From a virus, in IMG/VR virus record IMGVR_UViG_3300021057_000128, positions 1 to 32,261 of that record: a DNA stretch of 32,261 nucleotides. One strand, given 5' to 3'. Below, in pieces: positions 19,612-27,953 of the stretch. Every line of letters starts with the position of its first letter. Within the stretch, counting starts at the first letter, position 1. Position numbers and translations under genes: made by a program. Below the pieces are notes generated by a model, which saw only the letters and a program-made list of their open reading frames with translations, was not told where the DNA came from and ran no database searches.

Positions 19612-20220
19612 ATGGCAACTAAAAAGCCAAAACAGAATAAACCGAAAGTCTTAGTAGCCCTGACCTCACAGCGGTACATCTTTTCGCGTACCGCGTTCTC
19701 GCTTATCAAAGCCGCCCTCGATCACGCTGACTACGAGTTCGACTTCTACATGGAACTGGGGTGTGAGATAGCGAGCGCCCGCAATCGCACGGTACACACC
19801 GCACGCGAGCGCAATTGCACCCACGTGCTCTTTGTTGACTACGATATGTACTTCCCACCGTCTGCTATCTCAAAACTCTTAGCTGAAGATAAAGACATCA
19901 TCGGCGCTGCCTACAACCGCCGTGACGAAGACCTCAAGTCTACCGCTGTCCCGGTGGGCATGACCGCCGCACCACACCCGCGCGAATTACCTACCGAACC
20001 CTTCAAATGCGAGTGTTTGGGGGCTGGCCTCTTGCTTATCAAAACCTCGGTCTTCGACAAATTCCCCGGCCCTTGGTTTATGTTCGGCTACCAGTCTGAC
20101 GGCACCCTGAGCTACGGTGAAGACACCTATTTCTGCCAGCGTGCGATTAAAGAAGCAGGATTCGACGTGTGGGCTGACCCGACCTTACACGTGAAACATA
20201 TTGGCGAACAACTTTTCTAG
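19612..20220 (+). CDS. GT-A fold glycosyltransferase
   Basis: 202 residues. The DxD motif is in HVLFVDYDMYFPP (D76-x-D78). The N-terminal strand KVLVALTSQRYIF and the closing block GEDTYFCQRAIKEAGFDVWA, then HIGEQLF match phage-type nucleotide-sugar transferases (anp1/GT2-like). It would attach a sugar to a protein or DNA base. Its place between capsid and connector suggests a virion protein is the target, which is inference. It is complete and well preserved. Confidence 0.8.
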   Translation: MATKKPKQNKPKVLVALTSQRYIFSRTAFSLIKAALDHADYEFDFYMELGCEIASARNRTVHTARERNCTHVLFVDYDMYFPPSAISKLLAEDKDIIGAAYNRRDEDLKSTAVPVGMTAAPHPRELPTEPFKCECLGAGLLLIKTSVFDKFPGPWFMFGYQSDGTLSYGEDTYFCQRAIKEAGFDVWADPTLHVKHIGEQLF

Positions 20221-20222
20221 CT

Positions 20223-20936
20223 ATGCAATTCAACGACACCACAAACAAACTCGGTATCTGTCAGGAGATTGACGACCTGTGCGATAGCGATACGAACAAT
20301 TACCCCGTCGCCGCGAAGACCCGCCGTGTAAATACCGCGCTTGAAACCCTCATCGCTGAAATCATCAACGCGGACGGCACGTGGCAGTGGGATGACACCA
20401 ATCACACCACCCTTCCGATTGGAACGGGGAACCTTACCGCCGGACAATCGAGCTATTCATTCGCGGATGAATTTCTCGATATCGAGATGGTGAAGATTAT
20501 GGACTCGGACGGCACCTACCAGCTCATTAAGCCCCTCGATCCCAAGGAGCTTGGGAACGTCTCGCTTGAACAGGTGTACGGCACCGACACGGGCTTCCCG
20601 ATCTACTACGACAAACAGGGAGATACGATCAAACTCTATCCCGCCCCCGCTGCGGCAAACGTCACCCTCACCGCTGGCATTAAGGTGCACTTTAAGCGCA
20701 CCGCCTCATTGTTTACCGCCGCCGACACGACGAAAGAGCCCGGCATTGCCTCTCCCTACCACATCCTTTTGTGCTACATGGCCGCGCTTCCCTACGTCAT
20801 GGCCTACAAAAAAGACCGCGTGCCCCTCTATGAAAAAAAGATCGTCGAAATGAAGGCCGACATGATTAAGTTTTACTCCCGCCGTGAAAAGGACAAGCGA
20901 AAAGTCATGACAACGAAATATATAAGCTTCCGATAG
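20223..20936 (+). CDS. Head-tail connector/adaptor-like protein
   Basis: 237 residues. The helical N-terminus (GICQEIDDLCDSDTNNYPVA, TRRVNTALETLIAEII) and a long beta domain (YEKKIVEMKADMIKFYSRRE at the end) match podovirus adaptor proteins that sit on the portal. No exact family. Position between capsid and fibre supports a connector role. Confidence 0.65.
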   Translation: MQFNDTTNKLGICQEIDDLCDSDTNNYPVAAKTRRVNTALETLIAEIINADGTWQWDDTNHTTLPIGTGNLTAGQSSYSFADEFLDIEMVKIMDSDGTYQLIKPLDPKELGNVSLEQVYGTDTGFPIYYDKQGDTIKLYPAPAAANVTLTAGIKVHFKRTASLFTAADTTKEPGIASPYHILLCYMAALPYVMAYKKDRVPLYEKKIVEMKADMIKFYSRREKDKRKVMTTKYISFR

Positions 20937-20937
20937 T

Positions 20938-21129
20938 ATGTCACTCTCACTCACCAGCGAATCTAAAAACTCCCTCTCGCTTACGAACGAGGCGAAAGGC
21001 CCGCCGACCACTTGGGATGGCGCAACGTACGCATGGGACGATGCCGATGGCACCTGGGATGTACCCGGCGTCATAACCACGAATGAATCTAAAAACTCAC
21101 TTTCTTTGACCAATGAAACTAAAAACTAA
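20938..21129 (+). CDS. Small protein with Ser-Leu-Thr-Asn-Glu repeats
   Basis: 63 residues built of an internal repeat: ESKNSLSLTNEAK near the start and ESKNSLSLTNETK at the end, flanking a Trp-rich middle (WDGATYAWDDADGTWD). Such repeat proteins occur in many phage virion blocks beside tail genes; their role is unknown. It overlaps the next gene by 17 nt. Confidence 0.65.
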   Translation: MSLSLTSESKNSLSLTNEAKGPPTTWDGATYAWDDADGTWDVPGVITTNESKNSLSLTNETKN

Positions 21130-22252
21130 CATCGTCATAGCGGCCCTCGTTTCCTTCGCTGTCTCATATGGTTTTTACTACGGCCTTCCGCTTTTGAGTG
21201 AGGATGTTTCGTACGGGGCAACGATAACGACCATCAACGGCTCTGACACGCTTTCGAGCTCACGCACCACGATCAACAACAACTTCTCTGCCTTAAACGC
21301 GGGAAAGATTGAAAACTCCACCACAAGCCTCCCCCTCATCACCTCACTGGCGGGACTCACCACGATAGGGACGATCAGCACGGGCGTGTGGAACGGGACG
21401 GCTATTGGCGTCGCCTACAACGGCACCGGCACCACGTCGCCCTCTACGAATCACATCATGCTCGGCAACGGCGCGAGCGGGTTTAAGACCGTGAACGGGC
21501 TGGGAAACTCCGGCGAGTTTCTGACCTCGAACGGCGCAGGCTCAGCCCCTAGTTGGTCCTCGGCCTCCGTCAACCAAACCCTTGCCTACTCGTGGACCGG
21601 CCCGCACCTCTTTTCAGGCGGAGCTAGCTCGACCGGCACGACGACCATCTCAGCCTCCAGCCTCACCACCAACCCTTTTGTCATCAACAGCCTGGCCTAC
21701 AAGTGGCCTTCGGTTCGCGGCGCAAGCTCGACCGTCCTCATGGAGGACGGCTCAGGGAACCTCACGTGGAATCCGCCCGGCTATACCCTCCTGGGCTCCT
21801 TCGACGCCTCCGGCTCGACCGCAGGCGCAACGACGACCTTCTCAACCCTCGGCCTCCAGAACCTACGCGTCACGTTCTACTTTACGAGCATCAGCCCCGC
21901 TTCAGATATCCGTGTCACCTTCAATGGCGATTATGGTTCAAACTACGGCTACTACCAGACCGAAACCGCTGGCCCCGTGCAGTCGCACGCTTCCGCTTTT
22001 ATCTATGTGACCCAGAACAGCACCACCTCCCCAGGCCGCATGACCTTTGATATTTCCAATCCCGCTTCAGCACGAAAAAACATGACATTCAATGGTTCCT
22101 ATGGCTCGAACTCGGGAACCAATGCCCCAATTCTGGTGAATGGAGCGGCAGTCTGGAACAACACCGCTGCGCAAATCACGACCGTGAATTTCAACTGCGC
22201 GGGCGGCTGTTCGTTCGGCGCTGGCACCCAAATGCGGGTGTACGGCTACTAA
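21113..22252 (+). CDS. Tail fibre / receptor-binding protein with N-terminal signal segment
   Basis: 379 residues. A hydrophobic N-terminus (IVIAALVSFAVSYGFYYGL) is followed by a fibre-like region (INGSDTLSSSRTTINNNFSA, LAGLTTIGTISTGVWNGTAI) and a C-terminal beta-sandwich-like domain with Cys pairs (FNCAGGCSFGAG). The motif TxIGTISTGVWNGT is common in phage and Parcubacteria fibre proteins. The signal-like start is unusual for a fibre. It probably binds the host surface. Confidence 0.7.
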   Translation: MKLKTNIVIAALVSFAVSYGFYYGLPLLSEDVSYGATITTINGSDTLSSSRTTINNNFSALNAGKIENSTTSLPLITSLAGLTTIGTISTGVWNGTAIGVAYNGTGTTSPSTNHIMLGNGASGFKTVNGLGNSGEFLTSNGAGSAPSWSSASVNQTLAYSWTGPHLFSGGASSTGTTTISASSLTTNPFVINSLAYKWPSVRGASSTVLMEDGSGNLTWNPPGYTLLGSFDASGSTAGATTTFSTLGLQNLRVTFYFTSISPASDIRVTFNGDYGSNYGYYQTETAGPVQSHASAFIYVTQNSTTSPGRMTFDISNPASARKNMTFNGSYGSNSGTNAPILVNGAAVWNNTAAQITTVNFNCAGGCSFGAGTQMRVYGY

Positions 22253-22253
22253 T

Positions 22254-23768
22254 ATGGGAAAACCATTTGAAAATCTCATCACAGACTTCTCGGGAGGCAT
22301 CACCGACGACCCCCGCGACGACCGCAAGAACGTCGCGCAGATGGTGACCAACTTCAATGCCCTTACCAACAAACACCGTTTGATTCCCTACCGCAACAGC
22401 GAAAGTGGCGATAGTTCTGCGAGTACCCGACAAAACCAAGCCTTCTGCATCGCAAAACTCAATTCAACGACGTACGCCCTCTATGGGTTAGGTGTTTCGT
22501 CAGGAACCGGAAAGGCCGAAGTTTCGTACAAAGCCCTCACGACGGGAGCGGCAAACGACTTGGACGACGATAGCTGGAATAATACGAGCAACTATTTTTC
22601 CGCAGCGGGAACGACCTCATTCAACCTCTTTGTGTACTACCAGAGAACGGGGTACATATACGGCGCACGAGCCGGAACGCACATATGGCGCTATGACCCC
22701 GATGGCGGGGATGCGTGGGCAGATTCCCACCAAGCCTTGACGTATGCGAACCTCGCTCAGGGGATTGTTCACTCAAAGGATGACGTGCTCTACATCCCCT
22801 ACGACAACAAGCTTGCCAAGAATGACAACGGAAGCTGGACGACCGCAGCCCTCACCCTCCCCGAACACCTCTACATCACCTCCATTTGCGAGTATGGAAA
22901 CTATTTGGCTATCGGCTGTGCCCCGCTCTCGGGGTATGGCAACTCGATTGTGTACCTGTGGGATCGTGACTCTTCTTCTGCCACTATCTCCGAAAGCATT
23001 GACTGGGGGGAAGGCGTTTTGAAGGTGCTCGAAGAGGTGGATGGCGAGCTCATTGGCATTTCTTTGTGCAGCAGCGGTAACCGCTTTAACGACCGCGTGA
23101 TATTCCGCGTCTTGCAACTCACCAAAGCCCTCAAGTTCAAGGAGCTCCTTACTACCGCTACCACCACCCAGCTTCCCATTTTCAAACAGAAGATCGACAA
23201 CCGCCTCTATTTCATGATGTCCACCTCGCTCTATGGCGCGACCCGCGAGGGCGTGTGGAGCGTTGGAAGAACCCCCGGTGGCCCGTTTACCTTGTTTCAT
23301 GAGCGCACCCCGAACAACGACACGGCACTCACGAGCGGTGTCCTGAAAGGCTTTTATATCGTCGCTGACTACCTCTTTCAGTCGTATATAGACAATGGAA
23401 CCTACGCCCTCTCAAAGACGAACGATTCCGCCTCCTACGCCACCTCGATCTATGAGACAAAAATTCTCAATGAAGGGGACAGCTCGCTTAAAAAAGACCT
23501 CATGGGTGCGTCCGTGATGACCGAGTACATGCCTGCAAACGGACAAATCGTACTGAAATACAAAAAGGACGAGGAAACGTCCTTTACCACCATTTTTACG
23601 AACACGACCGATAGCTCCATCTCCTACTCCGCCGTGAACATTGAAAGCTCCGGCGCAGCGTTACCCAAAGGCTACAAAGAGATCACCTTCCGCATTGAAT
23701 CGACGGGCGGAGCCGTCGTCACGGGACTGCATTACAAGGGCGAGATTGTCGATAAGCGACCGTACTAA
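22254..23768 (+). CDS. Tail hub / tail-stabilisation protein (podovirus-like)
   Basis: 504 residues beginning FENLITDFSGGITDDPRDDR, a start shared by podovirus tail hub proteins. The middle has repeating aromatic beta blades (YALYGLGVSSGTGKAEVSY, YGARAGTHIWRYDP, WGEGVLKVLEEVDGELIGIS) suggesting a beta-propeller, like P22 gp10. It would close the tail tube and carry fibres. No catalytic motif seen. Confidence 0.65.
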   Translation: MGKPFENLITDFSGGITDDPRDDRKNVAQMVTNFNALTNKHRLIPYRNSESGDSSASTRQNQAFCIAKLNSTTYALYGLGVSSGTGKAEVSYKALTTGAANDLDDDSWNNTSNYFSAAGTTSFNLFVYYQRTGYIYGARAGTHIWRYDPDGGDAWADSHQALTYANLAQGIVHSKDDVLYIPYDNKLAKNDNGSWTTAALTLPEHLYITSICEYGNYLAIGCAPLSGYGNSIVYLWDRDSSSATISESIDWGEGVLKVLEEVDGELIGISLCSSGNRFNDRVIFRVLQLTKALKFKELLTTATTTQLPIFKQKIDNRLYFMMSTSLYGATREGVWSVGRTPGGPFTLFHERTPNNDTALTSGVLKGFYIVADYLFQSYIDNGTYALSKTNDSASYATSIYETKILNEGDSSLKKDLMGASVMTEYMPANGQIVLKYKKDEETSFTTIFTNTTDSSISYSAVNIESSGAALPKGYKEITFRIESTGGAVVTGLHYKGEIVDKRPY

Positions 23769-23769
23769 T

Positions 23770-24075
23770 ATGGATGACGACAAAATCAGGCAAATCGTGC
23801 GACAGGAGCTTGAGGAGTTTATCGCTTCCGACCGCTACATATTCAGCCGCCTGGTGCAGTTTCTCGATGGACGGAATGTCCAAGTCGGGAAAACGACGGG
23901 TACGAAAATCGGCACCGAGACCACGCAAAAGATTGCCTTTCACGGCTCAACTCCGGTGGTACAGGCAGGCGCTATTGCAAACCCTTCGGGGGGAGCGACC
24001 GAAGATACCCAAGCCCGCACCGCTATAAACTCTATCCTCACCGTACTTAGAAACAAGGGCTTAATCGCGTCGTAA
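23770..24075 (+). CDS. Small virion protein with fibre-like C-terminus
   Basis: 101 residues. An N-terminal helix (DDDKIRQIVRQELEEFIAS) and a C-terminal block VGKTTGTKIGTETTQKIAFH, then GSTPVVQAGA and ARTAINSILTVLRNKGLI. This ending occurs on many phage fibre and tail-associated proteins as a trimerising or attachment unit. It likely fits on or near the tail hub. Confidence 0.6.
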   Translation: MDDDKIRQIVRQELEEFIASDRYIFSRLVQFLDGRNVQVGKTTGTKIGTETTQKIAFHGSTPVVQAGAIANPSGGATEDTQARTAINSILTVLRNKGLIAS

Positions 24076-24087
24076 AATGAACTTATT

Positions 24088-25971
24088 ATGAACCCCAACT
24101 ACAAACTCCAAGTGCAGGGCCTCGAAGAGCCGACTGGCGCAATCACCTCCTCGACACTGAATCCCGGCCCGAGCCTTCAGTACGAGACGCCGAAAGAGCC
24201 GCCCCTGTTCCCGGTTGCCGGGCTTATGTCGTCCCAGCCCACGCCCGAACTCCAAATGACAGACCAGGAGAAACAAGCGCAGGACTTCAGCTCGCAGATC
24301 CTGGCAATCAATAGCCGCCTTTCTGAGGAAGCCACCTACCGCAACGAGCAAGCCCAGAAGCAGGGGGTAACCGGCCTAGACAACGACATCGCAGACCTCA
24401 CCGGCCGCCTGGACGACCTCAAGAACGAATCACTGGCAATTCCTTTGCAGTTGCAGCAGCAGGCACAGGGACGAGGGATAACTACCGGCGGCTTGCAGCC
24501 CCACCAGACGGCAGCCCTCCGAGAGAACGCCATCAAATCAATTGCAGTCGGAGCGCAGATCGCCGGGAAGCAGCGCCAGCTCACCCGTGCTATGGCCCTC
24601 ATCGACGAGGCCGTAAAGCAGAAGTTTGGCCCCGAAAAGGCCCGACTCGAAGCCGCTACCAAGAACCTCGAACTCATCATGAAGTCCCCGGCGTACGCCC
24701 TGGCCGACAAGAACCGCGCCCAGCGCCAGCTTGAGCTACAGGACGAGAAAAAGCGCCGCATCGCCCGCGAGGAGGAGAATTACAAGACCATCCAAGGGCT
24801 TGCCCTTGCAGCGCAACAGAACGGCGCACCCGACGCCGTGATTGACGCCATGATGAACGCCAAAGACCTTACCTCGGCGCTTAAGGTGGGCAGGGGGTAC
24901 ACCCAGAAGGAGACTGCCACCTCGATCCAAGAGTACGAATATGCGCAGCGCAACGGCTACACCGGCTCCTTCACCGACTACCAAAACGAGGACGCGAACC
25001 GCAAAGCGATAGCGACGGGTGCTACCGGCCTTTCCACGCAGCAGACCCAGAACTTCCTGCGCATCACCGACAAGTTCCAGGCTGATGGTGTTATCAAGGC
25101 AGGGCAGCAGGGCAGCACCGCCATACAGATAGCCGACCGCGTGATTGCCAACCCCAGCAGCGCCGGGGCGCAGCTTTCAATCCTCTACACCCTTGTGAAG
25201 AGCCTCGACCCGGAAAGCGCCGTCCGTGAGGGTGAAATCGCGCTGGCTGACCAGACCAACAGCTTCCTTGGCAAGTTCCAGAAGACCTTCACCCGCATCA
25301 ATGAAGGCCAGATCATCCACCCCACCGCCGCCGTCGAGTTAGCAAACGAAACCAAGCTCCTTGCAAAGTCATGGGCAGATGCCGCGCAGCGTCGCGAAAA
25401 ACAATACAAGTCACAGGCTGGCGTAGCAGGTATCGGAGACGCCTTCCAGCAGTACATTGGCGGTTCAGAGCTTTCATACAAACCAACCCTCAAAGACTAC
25501 TACCAGCAATACCCCGAAAACCGCCAGAAAGTACAGCAACTCATACAGGAGAACCCCGACTTATCCGATGAAGATATCTTAGAAATACTAAATTTTAGCT
25601 CCGTTGGAGGCGACACGAAAACCAGCCTCAACAGACCACAAAGAAACAACAACCCGCTCAACATCAAATGGAGCCAAGTGACCATGAAATATCCCGGCGT
25701 TAAAGGAAAAGACCCCAAACCCGCAACCGACGGCGGTTATTTCCTTACGTTCAACTCACCACAGGACGGCTTCAACGCAGCAAAGCGGCTCATACAAACG
25801 GACGGCTATAAAAACCTCACTGTAGACGCAGCACTCAAACGCTGGAGCAATAAAGGCTATGGCGGCGAGATCATCCCGTCGCTCAAAGGCCGAACAATCA
25901 ACAGCCTTTCCCCAGCCGAACTCGACAAACTTATCAAAACAATGGCAGCCCAGGAGGGCTACACCGCATAA
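24088..25971 (+). CDS. Internal virion/ejection protein with C-terminal lytic domain
   Basis: 627 residues. Residues 1-60 are Pro-rich, 60-280 are a long coiled coil (KQRQLTRAMALIDEAVKQKF, EKARLEAATKNLELI), 280-510 helical. From about 519 a lysozyme-like domain is seen: RPQRNNNPLNIKWSQ, GGYFLTFNSPQDGFNAAKRL, AALKRWSNKGYGG. This matches the 'NNNPxNIK' peptidoglycan hydrolases. As in T7 gp16 it would be ejected and open the cell wall for DNA. The first half is low in conserved motifs. Confidence 0.75.
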   Translation: MNPNYKLQVQGLEEPTGAITSSTLNPGPSLQYETPKEPPLFPVAGLMSSQPTPELQMTDQEKQAQDFSSQILAINSRLSEEATYRNEQAQKQGVTGLDNDIADLTGRLDDLKNESLAIPLQLQQQAQGRGITTGGLQPHQTAALRENAIKSIAVGAQIAGKQRQLTRAMALIDEAVKQKFGPEKARLEAATKNLELIMKSPAYALADKNRAQRQLELQDEKKRRIAREEENYKTIQGLALAAQQNGAPDAVIDAMMNAKDLTSALKVGRGYTQKETATSIQEYEYAQRNGYTGSFTDYQNEDANRKAIATGATGLSTQQTQNFLRITDKFQADGVIKAGQQGSTAIQIADRVIANPSSAGAQLSILYTLVKSLDPESAVREGEIALADQTNSFLGKFQKTFTRINEGQIIHPTAAVELANETKLLAKSWADAAQRREKQYKSQAGVAGIGDAFQQYIGGSELSYKPTLKDYYQQYPENRQKVQQLIQENPDLSDEDILEILNFSSVGGDTKTSLNRPQRNNNPLNIKWSQVTMKYPGVKGKDPKPATDGGYFLTFNSPQDGFNAAKRLIQTDGYKNLTVDAALKRWSNKGYGGEIIPSLKGRTINSLSPAELDKLIKTMAAQEGYTA

Positions 25972-25974
25972 TAT

Positions 25975-27222
25975 ATGGCACTCACACCCGAACAGATACA
26001 GGCGTATAGGCAGAAATATGGCTTAGATGCTGGCGTTTCTAGCGCTCCTACCGACCCCTCGCAGAAGGCCGCTGAGCGCATTTCAACCCTCGAAGCCTCG
26101 GTTAATACGGTGGACTATGGCGGCGTGCCTTTGCAGGCCACACCAGCGCCAGCAGCTAAACCCCTTGTACCGCAAGGAGCAAAAGACTTCGGCAAGGGTC
26201 TGGCTAAAGGAGCCACCGAAGCCTTGTACAGCGCCAGCGCCTTCAATGCCGGTCCCGTAGGACAGGCCATGCTCGACAACGCTCCTGAGCTCAAGGAAAC
26301 CGTCGAGACGGTCATCAAACCAGGCATGGAAGCCGCAAACTCCGCAGAGCAGGCAGGCGTGTACACCGAGAAAGCCGCCGAGTTTCTGACGGGGGCAGGC
26401 GCAGCTAAGGCAGCAAAGAACGCCCTCACCTACAGCACGGACCTCATCGCCGCTGTCAGTCCGAAGCTCACCAAAAAGACCGCTGAAAGCGCACTTGCAA
26501 GAGGGAAGGGCACCGTCTCTAAAGTCCTGGGTAAGGTGGATGTTGATTTTGCAAAAGACCCCCATGTGAAACGTCTGGCTGATACTGTTGCAAAGTACGT
26601 ACCCGACTTTGACCCTGCAAAGCCACTTGTAGAAAACATCAATAAGACCCGCGAGGTTGTATATGGCCTCGCAGATGAACTCAAGCAAGCTATCGCTGCT
26701 ACAGGGAAAGATGTCATCTACCCCCATAAGCAGCTCGCCAGCCACCTCAAAGCCATACCGAAACCGACGCTCCTCACCCGCGACCTTGAGCCGGTGTATG
26801 AGCGCGTCCAGCAGAAAATGATGGAGATTGCACGCAGTAACGGCGGCAAGCTTTCCGACCTCTTCCAGGCACGAAAGGAGTTTGACGAGTTTGTAGATCA
26901 GTCATTTCCGAACCTCTACTCAAGCGACCAACTCACTCCCATGCGTGTCGCTATTAAAGACATCCGCCGTGCAGTGAACGAATTTATAGAAGACAACCTA
27001 CCAAAAGAAATCGGTATGCATGACAGCCTCACCACGCAAAGCAGGTTGTTTGAAGCTATCGAAAATATGGCAGAAAAGGCGGCAAGCGGGGCACAGAAGG
27101 AAATCGGCACCGGGCGAGTTGGGCGCTTCCTGAACAAACACCCCAAACTCAAGGACGCCGCAAAATACGGCTTAGGAGCCCTTATAGGAGGCGGCGCAGC
27201 GAGCGCGGTCCTAAAAGATTAA
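25975..27222 (+). CDS. Internal virion/ejection protein
   Basis: 415 residues, highly helical and Ala-rich (FGKGLAKGATEALYSASAF, LTGAGAAKAAKNALTYST) with a hydrophobic Gly-rich tail (AAKYGLGALIGGGAASAVL) that may enter membranes. No family recognised. It lies right after the lytic ejection protein and before fibres, where podoviruses encode ejection proteins. Confidence 0.6.
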   Translation: MALTPEQIQAYRQKYGLDAGVSSAPTDPSQKAAERISTLEASVNTVDYGGVPLQATPAPAAKPLVPQGAKDFGKGLAKGATEALYSASAFNAGPVGQAMLDNAPELKETVETVIKPGMEAANSAEQAGVYTEKAAEFLTGAGAAKAAKNALTYSTDLIAAVSPKLTKKTAESALARGKGTVSKVLGKVDVDFAKDPHVKRLADTVAKYVPDFDPAKPLVENINKTREVVYGLADELKQAIAATGKDVIYPHKQLASHLKAIPKPTLLTRDLEPVYERVQQKMMEIARSNGGKLSDLFQARKEFDEFVDQSFPNLYSSDQLTPMRVAIKDIRRAVNEFIEDNLPKEIGMHDSLTTQSRLFEAIENMAEKAASGAQKEIGTGRVGRFLNKHPKLKDAAKYGLGALIGGGAASAVLKD

Positions 27223-27232
27223 ATAATACGCT

Positions 27233-27286
27233 ATGGCCCCCAACGCACCAGATACAACACCAGTCCAAAACATGCCGACACCCTAA
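27233..27286 (+). CDS. Possible 17-residue Pro-rich peptide
   Basis: TATG start, reads MAPNAPDTTPVQNMPTP and stop, filling the gap between two virion genes. The context matches other late starts, but it is too short to rule out chance. Confidence 0.25.
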   Translation: MAPNAPDTTPVQNMPTP

Positions 27287-27289
27287 CAT

Positions 27290-27952
27290 ATGGACAAAAT
27301 CTTACAAGGATTCATGCAAGCACTAGAGAACGTCGTCACTAAAGACGAGTTTCTAAAAGCGTGGGAAGGCATTGTCACCCAGTTCAAAAAGACCGAAGCC
27401 ACCCTCACCGAAAAGGTAGACGCCCGGCTCGCTGAACTCAAAGACGGACCCCCCGGAAAAGACGGTAAGGACGGCAAGAACGGGCGGGACGGGAAGGACG
27501 GCCGCGATGGAAGGGATGGACTTGACGGCAGGGACGGCGAACAAGGTCCACCAGGCCCCCCTGGAAAGGATGGAGACATAAAAGACCTCTCCCCGGAGGA
27601 GATACGCAACGCCCTTGAGCTCCTTTTAGGGGACGACCGGCTCAAGACGAGCGCGATCAGCGGCCTTGATGAGGCCATTGCCGACATCAAGCAGCGTGCA
27701 ACCCGCGTGCAAACCCCCGCCAAGGCGTACATGATTCACAACAAGGACGTGTCATCACAGTGCGACGGTTCTAATAAAACCTTCTCGGTCGGAGGGACGC
27801 ACTTCGGCATCGTTGGTGTGTACGGCACCCAACACCCGATCATTTACCGCCCTGTCATTGACTACACCATTACTCGTACGGGCATCCTTCTCACTAGCGC
27901 AGTTTCCGCGCCGGAATCGGGCCAAAGCCTCGTTATACAATTCTTAAAATAG
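27290..27952 (+). CDS. Collagen-like tail fibre protein
   Basis: 220 residues. Residues 1-50 form a helical base, 52-97 are about 15 Gly-x-y triplets (GPPGKDGKDGKNGRDGKDG, then LDGRDGEQGPPGPPGKDG), 98-145 helical, and the end is a beta-sheet head (KTFSVGGTHFGIVGVYGTQH). The charged KDG/RDG triplets form stable triple helices without hydroxyproline. It has no signal peptide. It is probably a trimeric side fibre. Confidence 0.8.
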   Translation: MDKILQGFMQALENVVTKDEFLKAWEGIVTQFKKTEATLTEKVDARLAELKDGPPGKDGKDGKNGRDGKDGRDGRDGLDGRDGEQGPPGPPGKDGDIKDLSPEEIRNALELLLGDDRLKTSAISGLDEAIADIKQRATRVQTPAKAYMIHNKDVSSQCDGSNKTFSVGGTHFGIVGVYGTQHPIIYRPVIDYTITRTGILLTSAVSAPESGQSLVIQFLK

Positions 27953-27953
27953 T

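Noticed and set aside
27283-27732. Long minus-strand ORF opposite the collagen-like gene
   Set aside because: A shadow of the Gly-x-y repeat on the other strand (Pro/Ser-rich low complexity).
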